Shown: positions 1 through 8,976, numbered from the stretch's first letter. The stretch is 64,000 bases of DNA from Psychrobacillus sp. FSL K6-4046 (GCF_038624605.1 NZ_CP152020.1:2969312-3033311), one strand, 5' to 3'. Notes: generated from the sequence alone by a model not told the origin. A program made the numbers and translations.

Positions 1-21
1 TAAACAACATATATGCATGCT

Positions 22-76
22 CAAAAAGGATTGTCATAAAACACACAACTGCTAGGTGTATTTTATGACAATCCTT
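22..76 (-). terminator. Rho-independent terminator of the pcp-pxpBAC operon
   Basis: Positions 26-44 and 58-76 form a 19-bp stem with one mismatch around a 13-base loop. Read on the minus strand the stem is followed by a run of T (complement of 22-27). It lies immediately after the stop of pxpC, so it should end that transcript. Confidence 0.85.
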
Positions 77-77
77 A

Positions 78-941
78 TCACTCTCTCCATTGAAAACGAA
101 TCTTTCCACCACTCCTCAATTGGGAGATCTTCCATAAATCTTCGTCTACTATTTTCCCCATGGTAGCATATCCACCAACCGTATGTGCATCTGCCATTAA
201 AACAACCGGCTGACCATTATTAGTAATTTGAATAGTACCAAACTGGGTTGCCTCCGATAGAATATCGCCCTTAGAGACGAACTTTAGCTCAGGGCCATCT
301 AAATAATATCCCATCCGATTCCCAGCCTTATATGTATAAATCGAATTAAAAAAAGTATCAATACTGCTCGTTTCAAATAAAGCCAAATGTGGACTTCCCC
401 AAACATTAACAGTTACATCATTTTCATAAGTAGGAATAAGAGACGGTATTAATCGAGAGCGTTTGTTTGTATACGAAGTATCCCTCCCATATAAAATCAT
501 GTTTGGCTTCAGTACATATCCAATATCTGCTCTTGGATATGCTGAACTACTGTTCATCACCTCGTCCGCACAAAATCCTCCTTGTGGAATTATGTAAGCA
601 ATACTTCCTTTACTCGGACTATTAAAGGATAGGATTTGACCTTTGATGACTAGAAATGATGTCCATAGCTCCACGGGGTTTCTTCCATCTAGCGTAGCTT
701 CCAGATTCGCCCCACTGATAACTAATTTATGAGTATCTAAAACTTCCAGTGATAAGCCACCTAAAAATAGTTCTAATGCTAAGGAGTTTGGAGAGTTGGA
801 TACAATTTTATTCCCCATTTGAAAAGCATATTTATCCATCGGTCCAGCAACAGGCATCCCAAATTTCCGATACCCTGGTCTGCCTAAATCCTGATAGGAT
901 GCGTAAACCCCCTCTTTTATAACTTTAAAAAGCGCCTTCAT
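78..941 (-). CDS. pxpC: 5-oxoprolinase subunit PxpC (KipA-like, biotin-dependent carboxyltransferase fold)
   Basis: This is the large subunit of the ATP-dependent PxpABC 5-oxoprolinase, which opens cytosolic 5-oxo-L-proline to L-glutamate. The 287-residue protein has the family N-terminus (YQDLGRPGYRKFGMPVAGPMD near residues 16-36, given here only as the family landmark) and the C-terminal block ADAHTVGGYATMGKIV near 247-262. It is somewhat shorter than the B. subtilis KipA protein (about 335 residues). The start overlaps the stop of pxpA by 4 bases, so the genes are translationally coupled; it is the last gene of the operon and is followed directly by a terminator. Older names are KipA and allophanate hydrolase subunit 2. 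The operon context with pcp supports the oxoprolinase role over a purely regulatory Kip role. Confidence 0.9.
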   Translation of the reverse strand: MKALFKVIKEGVYASYQDLGRPGYRKFGMPVAGPMDKYAFQMGNKIVSNSPNSLALELFLGGLSLEVLDTHKLVISGANLEATLDGRNPVELWTSFLVIKGQILSFNSPSKGSIAYIIPQGGFCADEVMNSSSAYPRADIGYVLKPNMILYGRDTSYTNKRSRLIPSLIPTYENDVTVNVWGSPHLALFETSSIDTFFNSIYTYKAGNRMGYYLDGPELKFVSKGDILSEATQFGTIQITNNGQPVVLMADAHTVGGYATMGKIVDEDLWKISQLRSGGKIRFQWRE

Positions 942-1705
942 ATTCCCAACTCCAAAGGTGCAATCCTCACATTGTTTTCCTCTAGGACTTTTCTAACTTT
1001 CCTAACGACTGCCGAGACATTTTTGCCATCGCCATGAAAGCACAAGGTATTAGCATGGATTCTTATACTATCCCCAGACTTGGTCTTTACTTGTCGATCT
1101 TTTACGATTCGTAAAACCTGCGTAACGATATCTTCATCAGTAGTCAAAATAGCATTTGGCTCTGTTCGGTTAACTAGCTGCCCATCCTCATCATAAAGGC
1201 GATCGGCAAAAGCCTCCTGTGCAGTTTGAAGACCTATCATTTTTCCCGCATCTATTAGTTCACTGTTGCATAACCCATATAAAATCAAGTCTGGTTCCAT
1301 ATCAAACGTCGCCTGCGCAATTGCTTTAGCAACAGAGGAATCTTTTGCAGCCATATTGTAAAGAGCACCATGTGGCTTTACATGCCTAAGTCGTACATGA
1401 TGAAGCTGACAGAAAGCCTTTAAGGCCCCAACTTGATAGATAACCATCTCATAGATTTCTTCGGGTGACATTATCATATTCCTACGTCCAAATCCTTGCA
1501 GGTCTGGAAAACCTGGGTGAGCACCAATGGATAAATTATTTTTCTTAGCTTCCTTTACTGTTCGGTTCATTACCGAAAAATCTCCCGCGTGGAATCCACA
1601 AGCAATATTAGCTGAAGTAATCACTTTAAATAATTCCTGGTCTTCCCCTACGCTAAAGGCTCCAAAGCTTTCCCCTACATCCGCATTTATATCAATTGTT
1701 ATCAT
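938..1705 (-). CDS. pxpA: 5-oxoprolinase subunit PxpA (LamB/YcsF family)
   Basis: This is the LamB/YcsF-fold subunit of the PxpABC 5-oxoprolinase. The 255-residue protein matches the usual family length. It begins with the signature DINADVGESFG (residues 5-15), followed by ANIACGFHAGD (33-43) and SIGAHPGFPD, which line the putative active site, and then HVKPHGALYN. Its ATG overlaps the stop of pxpB by 4 bases and its own stop overlaps pxpC, giving a tightly coupled operon. PxpA is established as part of the enzyme in E. coli and B. subtilis; the assignment here rests on motif identity and gene order. Confidence 0.95.
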   Translation of the reverse strand: MITIDINADVGESFGAFSVGEDQELFKVITSANIACGFHAGDFSVMNRTVKEAKKNNLSIGAHPGFPDLQGFGRRNMIMSPEEIYEMVIYQVGALKAFCQLHHVRLRHVKPHGALYNMAAKDSSVAKAIAQATFDMEPDLILYGLCNSELIDAGKMIGLQTAQEAFADRLYDEDGQLVNRTEPNAILTTDEDIVTQVLRIVKDRQVKTKSGDSIRIHANTLCFHGDGKNVSAVVRKVRKVLEENNVRIAPLELGI

Positions 1706-2445
1706 TTAGACAACTCCTCTACAAAACGTTTCATAGCAAGAGAATCTTGTTTTAACTCACTAGCTATCTCTTCATATTCATGTATTGAAATGGGAAAAAA
1801 TCTAATTAAATCTCTTGCTCTTAATAGAAAATGGTCATTTCTAAAAGCCGAATAGAGCTCCAAAGGTGTTCTTCCAATAATGTTCCATCCTCCTGGTGAT
1901 TCTAAGGGATAAATGCCTGTTTGATTTCCTCCAATTCCAACAGAGCCTTTTGGTACTATACTTCTAGGCTTGTCTAGGCGAGAAATGCAAAGGCTTTTAT
2001 GTAACTCTCCTAAATAAGGAAAACCGGGTAAAAATCCAATCATATATACGGTATATAATGGTTGTGTGTGAAGCTGAATAATCTGTTTGGAAGAAAGACC
2101 ATTTAAAGAAGCTATTCTATCCATATCTAACGAATACGGCTCCTCGTAACAAACGGGAATATGTACTAATCTAGTTGGCATTTTTTCTAAAGCTAAATTT
2201 TTATGCTGCCATTGGAATAAGAATCCCTTAATATCGACTTTGTCTAATGCCGACGAATCAATAAAAAACACCGTAATTGTATGATAGCTTGGCACCACTT
2301 CCTCTATAAGATGATTCCATTCTAATGAAACCATTTCAGCAAAGAAATGTACTTGTCTCCATACTTCTTGACTTATAGTCTCTTTAAAACTAAAACGTAA
2401 AGTCCTCTCCCCTGTTCTAAAAAAAGTTGGCATTTCAATTGTCAT
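1702..2445 (-). CDS. pxpB: 5-oxoprolinase subunit PxpB (KipI-like)
   Basis: This is the small carboxyltransferase-like subunit of PxpABC, which also includes the KipI inhibitors of the sporulation kinase KinA. The 247-residue protein has the family signatures GFLPGFPYLGEL and GIGGNQTGIYPLESPGGW in its C-terminal half. It overlaps the end of pcp by 11 bases and the start of pxpA by 4. An effect on a sporulation kinase cannot be read from the sequence; the presence of pxpA, pxpC and pcp favours the metabolic role. Confidence 0.9.
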   Translation of the reverse strand: MTIEMPTFFRTGERTLRFSFKETISQEVWRQVHFFAEMVSLEWNHLIEEVVPSYHTITVFFIDSSALDKVDIKGFLFQWQHKNLALEKMPTRLVHIPVCYEEPYSLDMDRIASLNGLSSKQIIQLHTQPLYTVYMIGFLPGFPYLGELHKSLCISRLDKPRSIVPKGSVGIGGNQTGIYPLESPGGWNIIGRTPLELYSAFRNDHFLLRARDLIRFFPISIHEYEEIASELKQDSLAMKRFVEELSK

Positions 2446-3049
2446 GATGTTCTAACGCACCAATACAAGTGATAATACTATTTTTCAAGTCCTCATGAGA
2501 CCAGCTCGGAATTTTCCCATGTGCAATCGCTAGTTCATGAGATGCCGGAATATGGATGAACCCCGAAATCAGTTTATTATTGGACTTCTGTGCATAATGT
2601 AGTGCTTCATACATGACATTATTACAAAGGTAGGTTCCTGCTGTATTAGAAATTTCAGCAGGAAAACCATTTTGGATTAGCTTTTCCACCATTTTTCGAA
2701 TTGGCAACGTAGAGAAATAACCCGGTTCTCCGTTTGCCTGGATCACTTCATCAACGGGCCTATTTCCTTTGTTGTCTACATCCCCATCTTGTACATTGAT
2801 AGCAACTCTCTCAGGAGTAATTTTATACCTGCCAGCTGCTAAGCCTAAAGATATGTGTACGTCTGGCTTTTCTGCTTCCAGTAATTGAAGTAGCTCCTTA
2901 CCAGAGGCACGAAAATCTACCGGTAGGATCTTACCAACAATCCTATGACCATTAATCTCTAAACCATTTAACTGTTCCACAATTTTCATAGTTGGATTGA
3001 CAGTAAGCTGTAAAAACGGTTCAAATCCTGTTAATAACAATGTTTTCAT
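2435..3049 (-). CDS. pcp: pyrrolidone-carboxylate peptidase (pyroglutamyl-peptidase I)
   Basis: This is a cytosolic cysteine peptidase of family C15 that removes N-terminal pyroglutamate from peptides. The catalytic triad is visible in family context: Glu in ITPERVAINVQD, Cys in TAGTYLCNNVMY and His in GFIHIPASHE. The 204 residues are slightly shorter than the common length of about 215. An AGGAGGAG ribosome binding site precedes the ATG. As first gene of the operon it would supply free 5-oxoproline directly to PxpABC, so the cluster forms a complete route from pyroglutamyl peptides to glutamate. Confidence 0.95.
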   Translation of the reverse strand: MKTLLLTGFEPFLQLTVNPTMKIVEQLNGLEINGHRIVGKILPVDFRASGKELLQLLEAEKPDVHISLGLAAGRYKITPERVAINVQDGDVDNKGNRPVDEVIQANGEPGYFSTLPIRKMVEKLIQNGFPAEISNTAGTYLCNNVMYEALHYAQKSNNKLISGFIHIPASHELAIAHGKIPSWSHEDLKNSIITCIGALEHHDN

Positions 3050-3118
3050 TCTACTCCTCCTATTGACTCTATTAATTTAATTGAATTTTCATATCATTTA
3101 GTTTAACATTCTTGGAGC

Positions 3119-3157
3119 AAAAAATAACAACCAACAAGTTTTCTCTCGTTGGTTGTT
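3119..3157 (-). terminator. terminator after the secreted SbsC-like protein gene
   Basis: A 10-bp perfect stem pairs 3126-3135 with 3148-3157. On the minus strand it is followed by TTATTTTTT. It ends the transcript of the gene at 3170-4237 and separates it from pcp. Confidence 0.8.
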
Positions 3158-3169
3158 TGAAGAAAATAG

Positions 3170-4237
3170 TTAGTAAGGAGTAAAAATATCGACAATTTTC
3201 CATTCCTTATTTTCTTTTTTCAATAGATATACATTTAAAATAGATTCCTTCTTATTTCCTGTAGTAGCAAGGTCCTCAACTTCCACATAGGCATAGCCAC
3301 TAATGATGGAGTAGACATAAACGTTTACCAGTTCGAACTTTGTATCATTTTCATTGAAGGAAGTTTGAATATCCTCTTTTAAAAATTCATAGTCAGGAAA
3401 ATCCTTACCGTATAACGAGAAAACTCCCGTTACATCTTTTTTATTGATCAGTTGGTTCATTTGACCAAAATAAATGTTGAAGTCTTTTTCTTGTGCAACA
3501 AAATTTATGTCCTTTCGCATGACCTTGCTGTATTCTTCAAATAGTCGATAATACATCGTATCATCTTTTATGGATTCTAAAGTTAAAAACAATTCGTTTA
3601 GAATGGAGTCTTGCTTGGTTTTCTTTTGGATAGCCTGGTCCAGCTTAGTTATTAAGCCTTTCGCTAGCTTTGCAGATTTTACATTAAGTAGCATCTGTTC
3701 GGCAGGACTCTTATATTGAGTAATAAAAGCGTCGCGTGTTGACTTACCATAAACTCTATATAAAAGCTTTCCTTGCTTTCTAATTTCCTCGGATAAAGCA
3801 TGATAAGCAGTTTCCGTAAGCTTAGAGCTTGGATCCTTTCTATACTCTTGTTGAAGAGTGTTAGCCAGCTTTTGAATTTTATTGCCAGACGTAATAGCAT
3901 CCACATATCCCATGGAGCGTTTATAATGAATCCCGGCTGTTTCCTCTAATTTTTTTTCTAATTCTGCCCTTTTAGCTGGATCACTTATCGAGGAAATCTC
4001 TTTTTGTGCCGTTAGATAAGCAGATTTAGTCGAATTGAATACCTTCATATCTGGAGTTTTAATAGACTGGGTATGTTCAATAGAAATTTGCCATTTTAAA
4101 GCCGTTGCTTCTTTCTCCGCTCTCTGAACTAGTGCTTCCGCTTTTGTTAATGACGCTGCCTGTACATTCGCTACGGGAGCGAGTATAACACTACTAAAAA
4201 TTCCAAGTGCAAGTGAATACGTAATTACTTTTTTCAT
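3170..4237 (-). CDS. secreted protein with SbsC-like helical region and C-terminal NTF2-like domain
   Basis: I chose the ATG at 4237 because GGAG lies 6 bases upstream; the in-frame ATG at 4249 overlaps that ribosome binding site. The 355-residue product starts with a typical signal peptide (MKKVITYSLALGIFSS, cleavage after VQA). Residues of about 28-220 are helical and charged, with the segment LLYRVYGKSTRDAFITQYK followed by PAEQM. The same pattern occurs in the N-terminal region of the 5'-nucleotidase at 18018-20333 (ILYRFTGRDARHLLLTQYK, then PANEV). This resembles the SbsC-type S-layer region. Residues of about 250-355 resemble an NTF2-like/nuclear transport factor fold. It lies 30 bases downstream of the aminotransferase and is probably co-transcribed with it. 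Function is unknown; a cell-surface role is inferred. Confidence 0.7.
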   Translation of the reverse strand: MKKVITYSLALGIFSSVILAPVANVQAASLTKAEALVQRAEKEATALKWQISIEHTQSIKTPDMKVFNSTKSAYLTAQKEISSISDPAKRAELEKKLEETAGIHYKRSMGYVDAITSGNKIQKLANTLQQEYRKDPSSKLTETAYHALSEEIRKQGKLLYRVYGKSTRDAFITQYKSPAEQMLLNVKSAKLAKGLITKLDQAIQKKTKQDSILNELFLTLESIKDDTMYYRLFEEYSKVMRKDINFVAQEKDFNIYFGQMNQLINKKDVTGVFSLYGKDFPDYEFLKEDIQTSFNENDTKFELVNVYVYSIISGYAYVEVEDLATTGNKKESILNVYLLKKENKEWKIVDIFTPY

Positions 4238-4267
4238 TGTATTCTCCATTTCGTCATGTAATAGAAT

Positions 4268-5431
4268 TCATTGGGACTGAATTTTTTCTATAAAACGTTC
4301 TAAACGATTTAAACCCTCTTCTAATACGGCCATGGAATAAGCATAGGAAATTCGAATATAGCCCTCTCCATAAGGTGTAAAGGTACTGCCAGGAACTACT
4401 GCTACTCCACCTTCATGTAGTAGCTTCGTTGCAAAATCAAAAGACTTCATACCTAAACGTTCTATGGAAGGAAAAATATAAAATGCACCATTCGGCTTAA
4501 TGACAGGAAGACCCATCTTTAACAAGCGATCATATACATAGTCACGTCTTGTTACATACTCAATATTCATTGCGCTTGGGATGTCCTTGGAATTGGTTAA
4601 TGCCTCTAGTGCACCGTACTGTGATGGCAAAGAAGCACAAATAGAATTGTAAAGATGTACTTTTAACACATGCTCCATAATTTTCTCAGGACCTAATATG
4701 AATCCAATCCTCCAGCCAGTCATCGAATGCGACTTAGAAACCCCATGGATATAAAATAATTTGTCTCGCAGCTCCGGATAGGAAGCAAACGAAACATGCT
4801 CTCCTAAAAATGTATTCTCACTATAAATTTCATCGGAGACAATATAAACCTCTTTATCCTTTAACATTTCCACTAGCTGATCCATTACCTGCTTTTCAAT
4901 AACCATGCCAGTAGGGTTTGAAGGATTATTAAACAAAATAGCCTTCGTTTTATCTGTAATAAGCTTCTCTAATTCATCTGCTGAAGGCTGTAGACCAGTA
5001 TTAGTTGTATCTAAATAAACGATCTTAGCGCCACAAAATTTAATAACAGGTTCATAGCCTGAGTATATCGGAGCCGGCAATATAACCTCGTCGCCTTCTT
5101 CTAAAATAGTTCGAAAAACTGTATCGATAGCTTCACTCGCACCGTTTGTGATGACAATTTCTTTAGTTGGGTTGTAGGAAAAACCATATTTATCTGTAAA
5201 AAAATTATTAACAGCTTCTCTTAACTCTATTAACCCAGCATTGTGAGAATAACCAGTTAAATCATTTTGAATAGCGTGTATTCCCGCATCCTTCACTGCC
5301 TGCGGAGTAGGGAAATCTGGTTGTCCTATTGTTAGATTAACTGCATTTGGGAAATTAACGAGCTGATTCGAGAACTGACGAATACCAGGTTGTTCAAGTG
5401 CTATCGCACGTGGGTTAAGTTGTAAAGACAT
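4268..5431 (-). CDS. PLP-dependent aminotransferase, class I/II (PatA/aspartate aminotransferase-like)
   Basis: This fold-type I aminotransferase has 387 residues, the usual family length. Visible PLP-site residues are NNPSNPTG (168-175), D200 in VSDEIYSEN, the Schiff-base lysine K233 in GVSKSHSMTGWRIGF, and a C-terminal arginine in EGYIRISYA. It resembles the B. subtilis PatA group, which transaminates N-acetyl-LL-diaminopimelate or aromatic/acidic substrates. No lysine-pathway genes are nearby. It follows dctM by 21 bases in a TRAP transporter operon, so it may act on the transported acid or its 2-oxo derivative. The substrate cannot be set from sequence alone. Confidence 0.85.
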   Translation of the reverse strand: MSLQLNPRAIALEQPGIRQFSNQLVNFPNAVNLTIGQPDFPTPQAVKDAGIHAIQNDLTGYSHNAGLIELREAVNNFFTDKYGFSYNPTKEIVITNGASEAIDTVFRTILEEGDEVILPAPIYSGYEPVIKFCGAKIVYLDTTNTGLQPSADELEKLITDKTKAILFNNPSNPTGMVIEKQVMDQLVEMLKDKEVYIVSDEIYSENTFLGEHVSFASYPELRDKLFYIHGVSKSHSMTGWRIGFILGPEKIMEHVLKVHLYNSICASLPSQYGALEALTNSKDIPSAMNIEYVTRRDYVYDRLLKMGLPVIKPNGAFYIFPSIERLGMKSFDFATKLLHEGGVAVVPGSTFTPYGEGYIRISYAYSMAVLEEGLNRLERFIEKIQSQ

Positions 5432-5452
5432 ATAATTATCCTTCTTTCACAA

Positions 5453-6742
5453 TTATTTATTGCTTAGAATACTTGGAAGCCATAAAGATAAACTCGGTAA
5501 GAATGTGATGAGGATTAAGCAAACAATCATGCTGAACAAAAATGGGATAATGGCCATTATGATTCTTTCAAACTTCACATTACCAACACTAGAAGCTACA
5601 AATAGGTTTACTCCAAGAGGTGGTGTGATAAAACCAATAGCTAAGTTAGTAACTAATATTACCCCAAAATGAATGGGATCGACACCGACTGCAATAACAA
5701 TCGGCAAAAGAATCGGTGTTAGAATGACTAACGCAGATATTGTATCGATAAACATTCCTACTATTAATAGTATGACATTAATAGCTAGTAAAATGACAAT
5801 TGGATTGGTAGATAATTCAGTCAAGAAAGAAGAAATATCATTGGGCACCTGTTCTAAAGTCATGAAATATGCAAAAGAAACGGAAAGACCGATAATAATC
5901 ATCGTAGTAGCATTAATAACAACCGCTTCGCGGAAGCATTCAAATACGGATTTCCATGTAAGCTCCTTATAAACAAACAAGCCGATAATTAAAGCATAGA
6001 CCACTGCTACGACAGCAGCTTCCGTTGGCGAAAAGAAGCCTCCATAAATCCCACCCAAAATAATAACTGGGATAAGCAATGCCCACTTGGCATCGTATAT
6101 AGCTTTTAACACATCCTTAAATGAAAAGCGGGCAGTTCCCTCGGACTTATAGCCTCGTTTTTTAGCAATAAAATACGCGGTGATCATCAGACCAATACCA
6201 ATGATAATACCTGGTAATATCCCTGCTAGGAACATGCTTCCTACAGATACGCTTCCTATTACCCCATACAACACAAATGGAATACTAGGTGGAATAATTA
6301 CGCCTATAGATCCTGCTGAAGCGGATACAGCCGCTGCATATCCTCCGTCATACTTTTTGTTTTTCATTTCTGGAATCATAAAACCGCCAATTGCAGCTAC
6401 AGTTGCAGGTCCTGATCCCGAAATAGCCGCAAAAAACATGGATGCTACTATGGTTACTAGAGACAATCCCCCTACTATCCAACCTACTAAAGCAGTAGCT
6501 ACGTCCAGCAATCTTTTAGAAACTCCGCCTTTACTCATTAGTACTCCAGCCAGCATAAAGAAAGGAATTGCTAATAGCGGGAATGAATCCAAGGATGTAA
6601 ATGCTTTTTGGGCTATAATACCCAGTGGAAGATTAGAACCAAAATAAATGGCAACTAGTGCGGAAACACCTAAAGAGATAGCAATAGGAACTCCAATTAA
6701 AAGGCAAATAAACAGTGTACCGAACAAAAGAGCTACTGTCAT
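5453..6742 (-). CDS. dctM: TRAP transporter large permease (DctM family)
   Basis: This is the 12-TM-class large membrane subunit of a tripartite ATP-independent periplasmic-type transporter that drives uptake of carboxylic acids with an ion gradient. The 429 residues are strongly hydrophobic throughout, with family blocks FFAAISGSGPATVAAIG (105-121), SAGSIGVIIPPSIPFVLYG and NLAIGFITPPLGVNLFVAS. The start overlaps the end of dctQ by 4 bases, as is standard for these pairs. Confidence 0.93.
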   Translation of the reverse strand: MTVALLFGTLFICLLIGVPIAISLGVSALVAIYFGSNLPLGIIAQKAFTSLDSFPLLAIPFFMLAGVLMSKGGVSKRLLDVATALVGWIVGGLSLVTIVASMFFAAISGSGPATVAAIGGFMIPEMKNKKYDGGYAAAVSASAGSIGVIIPPSIPFVLYGVIGSVSVGSMFLAGILPGIIIGIGLMITAYFIAKKRGYKSEGTARFSFKDVLKAIYDAKWALLIPVIILGGIYGGFFSPTEAAVVAVVYALIIGLFVYKELTWKSVFECFREAVVINATTMIIIGLSVSFAYFMTLEQVPNDISSFLTELSTNPIVILLAINVILLIVGMFIDTISALVILTPILLPIVIAVGVDPIHFGVILVTNLAIGFITPPLGVNLFVASSVGNVKFERIIMAIIPFLFSMIVCLILITFLPSLSLWLPSILSNK

Positions 6743-7233
6743 AGCATAATCTCCTCTTCCTTAGGTTTTTCGTAATTGCCACGTATCACTTCTTTTACTT
6801 GAATGACTAACCGAATAGCCATCCCAATCCCACCAAGTGGTATAGCTAAATACGGAATCCAAATTGGTATTTGCATAGCTGGAGCCAGTTGTCCATGATT
6901 AATACTACTTAAAACAAGCTCTGTACCAAACACAGCTAAAAACAGTGCCATTACAAACCAAATTACTATGGATAAAATCTCAAGCACCTGACGAAACACC
7001 CCGTGGAAGCGGGTGATAAATGCTTCCACGCGAATGTGCTGTCTTAATTTAACTGCATAGCTTGCCCCAATCCATACTTGGAAAATATGAATATATCTCG
7101 CCATTTCCTCTGTCCAGCTTGGTGCAGAGGAAAAAACATATCTGCCTATTACTTGACCAAAAATAAGTGCAACCATTAAACCAAGGGAAAGTACTAGCAA
7201 TATCTCTTCGAACCTTGCAAATTTCTTTAGCAT
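6739..7233 (-). CDS. dctQ: TRAP transporter small permease (DctQ family)
   Basis: This is the four-TM small subunit of the TRAP permease. The 164-residue protein has hydrophobic segments near residues 14-34, 47-67, 85-108 and 127-147, and the family motif SWTEEMARYIHIFQVWIGA (39-57). It lies 21 bases downstream of dctP and overlaps dctM, consistent with a DctP-Q-M operon. Confidence 0.92.
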   Translation of the reverse strand: MLKKFARFEEILLVLSLGLMVALIFGQVIGRYVFSSAPSWTEEMARYIHIFQVWIGASYAVKLRQHIRVEAFITRFHGVFRQVLEILSIVIWFVMALFLAVFGTELVLSSINHGQLAPAMQIPIWIPYLAIPLGGIGMAIRLVIQVKEVIRGNYEKPKEEEIML

Positions 7234-7254
7234 ATACGTTTCACCCCTGCTCTA

Positions 7255-8280
7255 TTATTGATTGTTTGCTTCTTCTGCCATATTAACTAAATCTTCTCCT
7301 ATTTCAGCCACGTATTTGTCATATACGGATTGAGTTGCGGCCTTGAACTCGTCCCGTTGCTCATCAGTCAGCTCATTTACTTGCATGCCCTCTTCTTTTA
7401 ATTTCTCAAGAAATTCTACATCTTGCTTTTGAGCAATTTCACGTTGCTCTGTTCGATACTCTTCAGATGCAGTTTGCACTAACTCCTGCAAATCGTCTGG
7501 TAAACTATTAAAGAAGTCATTGTTCATCAACAAAATAGTTGCAGCATAGACGTGGCTAGTTAAAGTTAGATATTCCTGAACCTCGTAAAACTTGTTTGTA
7601 TAATATAAAGAAATGGGTGATTCCATTGCTTCATATGTATTTTGTTGCAGTGCCGTGTATAATTCCCCAAAAGCAAAAGGTGAGGCATTGGCACCAAAAG
7701 CTTTAAATGTGTCTGTATGTACTGGGTTTTCTAATGTTCGATATTTTAAGCCCTTTAAATCTTCTATTCCCTCTATTGGTCCCTCGTTATTAGACATATG
7801 ACGGAATCCATTCTCCGCAAAAACAAGTCCCTTCATATCATTGCTCTCTAATTCAGCAAGCAGCTTATCTCCTAATTCTCCATCGAGCGCACGATATGCT
7901 GCATCATGGTCATTAAACAAAAATGGTAAGTCAAAAACCATAAACTTTTTATTGAAAGAAGCTAATGGTGCTACTGCTGGAATAGTCATTTCAATATTAC
8001 CTAACTGTACAGCTTCAATTCCTTCACGATCGGATGCATATAATTGTCCATTTGGATATAGTTCAACTTTTAAACGTCCATCCGATTCTTCCTCTAACTT
8101 TTCTTTAAAAGACTTAGCTGCTAGATGAGTAGATTGCTCTTCAGATACTAAGTATGCAATTCGAAGTGTATATTGCTCTTGTTCCTCCCCTGAGCTAGAT
8201 GTTGACGTACTTGTTGATGGCCTTCCACATGCGCTTAACGTAAGTAAAGTGATCAGTAGTATAGCTAATAATTTTTTCAT
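7255..8280 (-). CDS. dctP: TRAP transporter substrate-binding lipoprotein (DctP family)
   Basis: This is the extracytoplasmic solute receptor of the TRAP system. The 341-residue protein has a lipoprotein signal with lipobox LSAC (Cys18), a Ser/Thr-rich linker, then the family body: RIAYLVSEEQSTHLAAKSF, the ligand block GLKYRTLENPVHTDTFKAFG with the arginine that usually binds the carboxylate, and NTYEAMESPISLYYTNKF. Its ATG overlaps the stop of the GntR gene. The ligand is probably a mono- or dicarboxylate. The divergent 2-hydroxyacid dehydrogenase and the aminotransferase make a hydroxy- or 2-oxo-acid plausible, but that is inference. Confidence 0.92.
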   Translation of the reverse strand: MKKLLAILLITLLTLSACGRPSTSTSTSSSGEEQEQYTLRIAYLVSEEQSTHLAAKSFKEKLEEESDGRLKVELYPNGQLYASDREGIEAVQLGNIEMTIPAVAPLASFNKKFMVFDLPFLFNDHDAAYRALDGELGDKLLAELESNDMKGLVFAENGFRHMSNNEGPIEGIEDLKGLKYRTLENPVHTDTFKAFGANASPFAFGELYTALQQNTYEAMESPISLYYTNKFYEVQEYLTLTSHVYAATILLMNNDFFNSLPDDLQELVQTASEEYRTEQREIAQKQDVEFLEKLKEEGMQVNELTDEQRDEFKAATQSVYDKYVAEIGEDLVNMAEEANNQ

Positions 8281-8945
8281 TTCTTTTCCTCCTCATTGAA
8301 ATATAATAAAAATCTTCTTTCTACATTATCTAGGTGAATTGCCATAAGTTGTTTAGCCAAATCGTTATCTTGTACCCGCAGGGCACGTACTATCTCTTCA
8401 TGCTCATAATAAGCCTCCTCTACGCTGACCTCTAATGTATTGGAAAGAATCAGAAAAGCACGATTACTTCCAGCGTTAGCATCATTTATCAGTTCACCCA
8501 GCTTTCTGTTGGGTCCTATACTTCCAATCAGCAAATGAAACTGTTGATCTAAGTCGTTAAACGTGTTGTATCTTTCTTCTTTAATGGAAGTTAATTGCTC
8601 CACAAGATTTTCTTCTAGTGCACACAATACTTCCTCGGAAATATAATTTGCATTTTGGTCAATATTATATATTTCTAATAATCTACGTATTTCCATATAG
8701 TGTAGCCCGTCTTCTTTTGTAAAAGTTGCTACAATTGCCGGTTTAGCCTTATTTACTTCAACTAGACCCTCAGCTGCTAATCTTTTTAAAGCTTCACGCA
8801 GGGGAGTTCGACTAATCCCTAAATCTAACGCTAGCTTTTCTTCCGGTAATTCTTCCTGCTGTGCTAGTTTTCCACTAATGATAGCGTCCTTTAAAGCATT
8901 AAACGCTTGATCAGCTAAAGATTCTTTTGGAGAAAGCTTTTTCAA
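8277..8945 (-). CDS. GntR-family regulator, FadR/FCD type
   Basis: The 222-residue protein has an N-terminal winged helix (about residues 8-72, with EEKLALDLGISRTPLREAL and KRLAAEGLVEV) and a C-terminal FCD ligand-binding domain (about 80-215) with histidines typical of metal-assisted acid binding. It starts with TTG at 8945, preceded by AAGGAG at 8 bases. It is the first gene of the TRAP operon (4-base overlap with dctP) and is divergent from the dehydrogenase at 9051. A perfect palindrome at 8962-8976 is a good candidate for its operator, so it probably controls both directions and itself. Confidence 0.9.
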   Translation of the reverse strand: MKKLSPKESLADQAFNALKDAIISGKLAQQEELPEEKLALDLGISRTPLREALKRLAAEGLVEVNKAKPAIVATFTKEDGLHYMEIRRLLEIYNIDQNANYISEEVLCALEENLVEQLTSIKEERYNTFNDLDQQFHLLIGSIGPNRKLGELINDANAGSNRAFLILSNTLEVSVEEAYYEHEEIVRALRVQDNDLAKQLMAIHLDNVERRFLLYFNEEEKK

Positions 8946-8961
8946 AATAATTTCTCCTTCC

Positions 8962-8976
8962 TGTATACTGTATACA
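8962..8976. promoter_or_regulatory. palindromic operator between the GntR-TRAP operon and the dehydrogenase gene
   Basis: The sequence is TGTATAC-T-GTATACA, a perfect 15-base palindrome with a single central base, 17 bases upstream of the regulator's TTG start. Operators of FadR/FCD-type GntR proteins are short palindromes of this kind with T-G-T-A-type half sites. The site is placed so that one dimer could repress both divergent transcripts. No binding data are available from sequence. Confidence 0.65.

Noticed and set aside
5460-6647. Several plus-strand frames inside dctM
   Set aside because: They are antisense shadows of the real permease gene.
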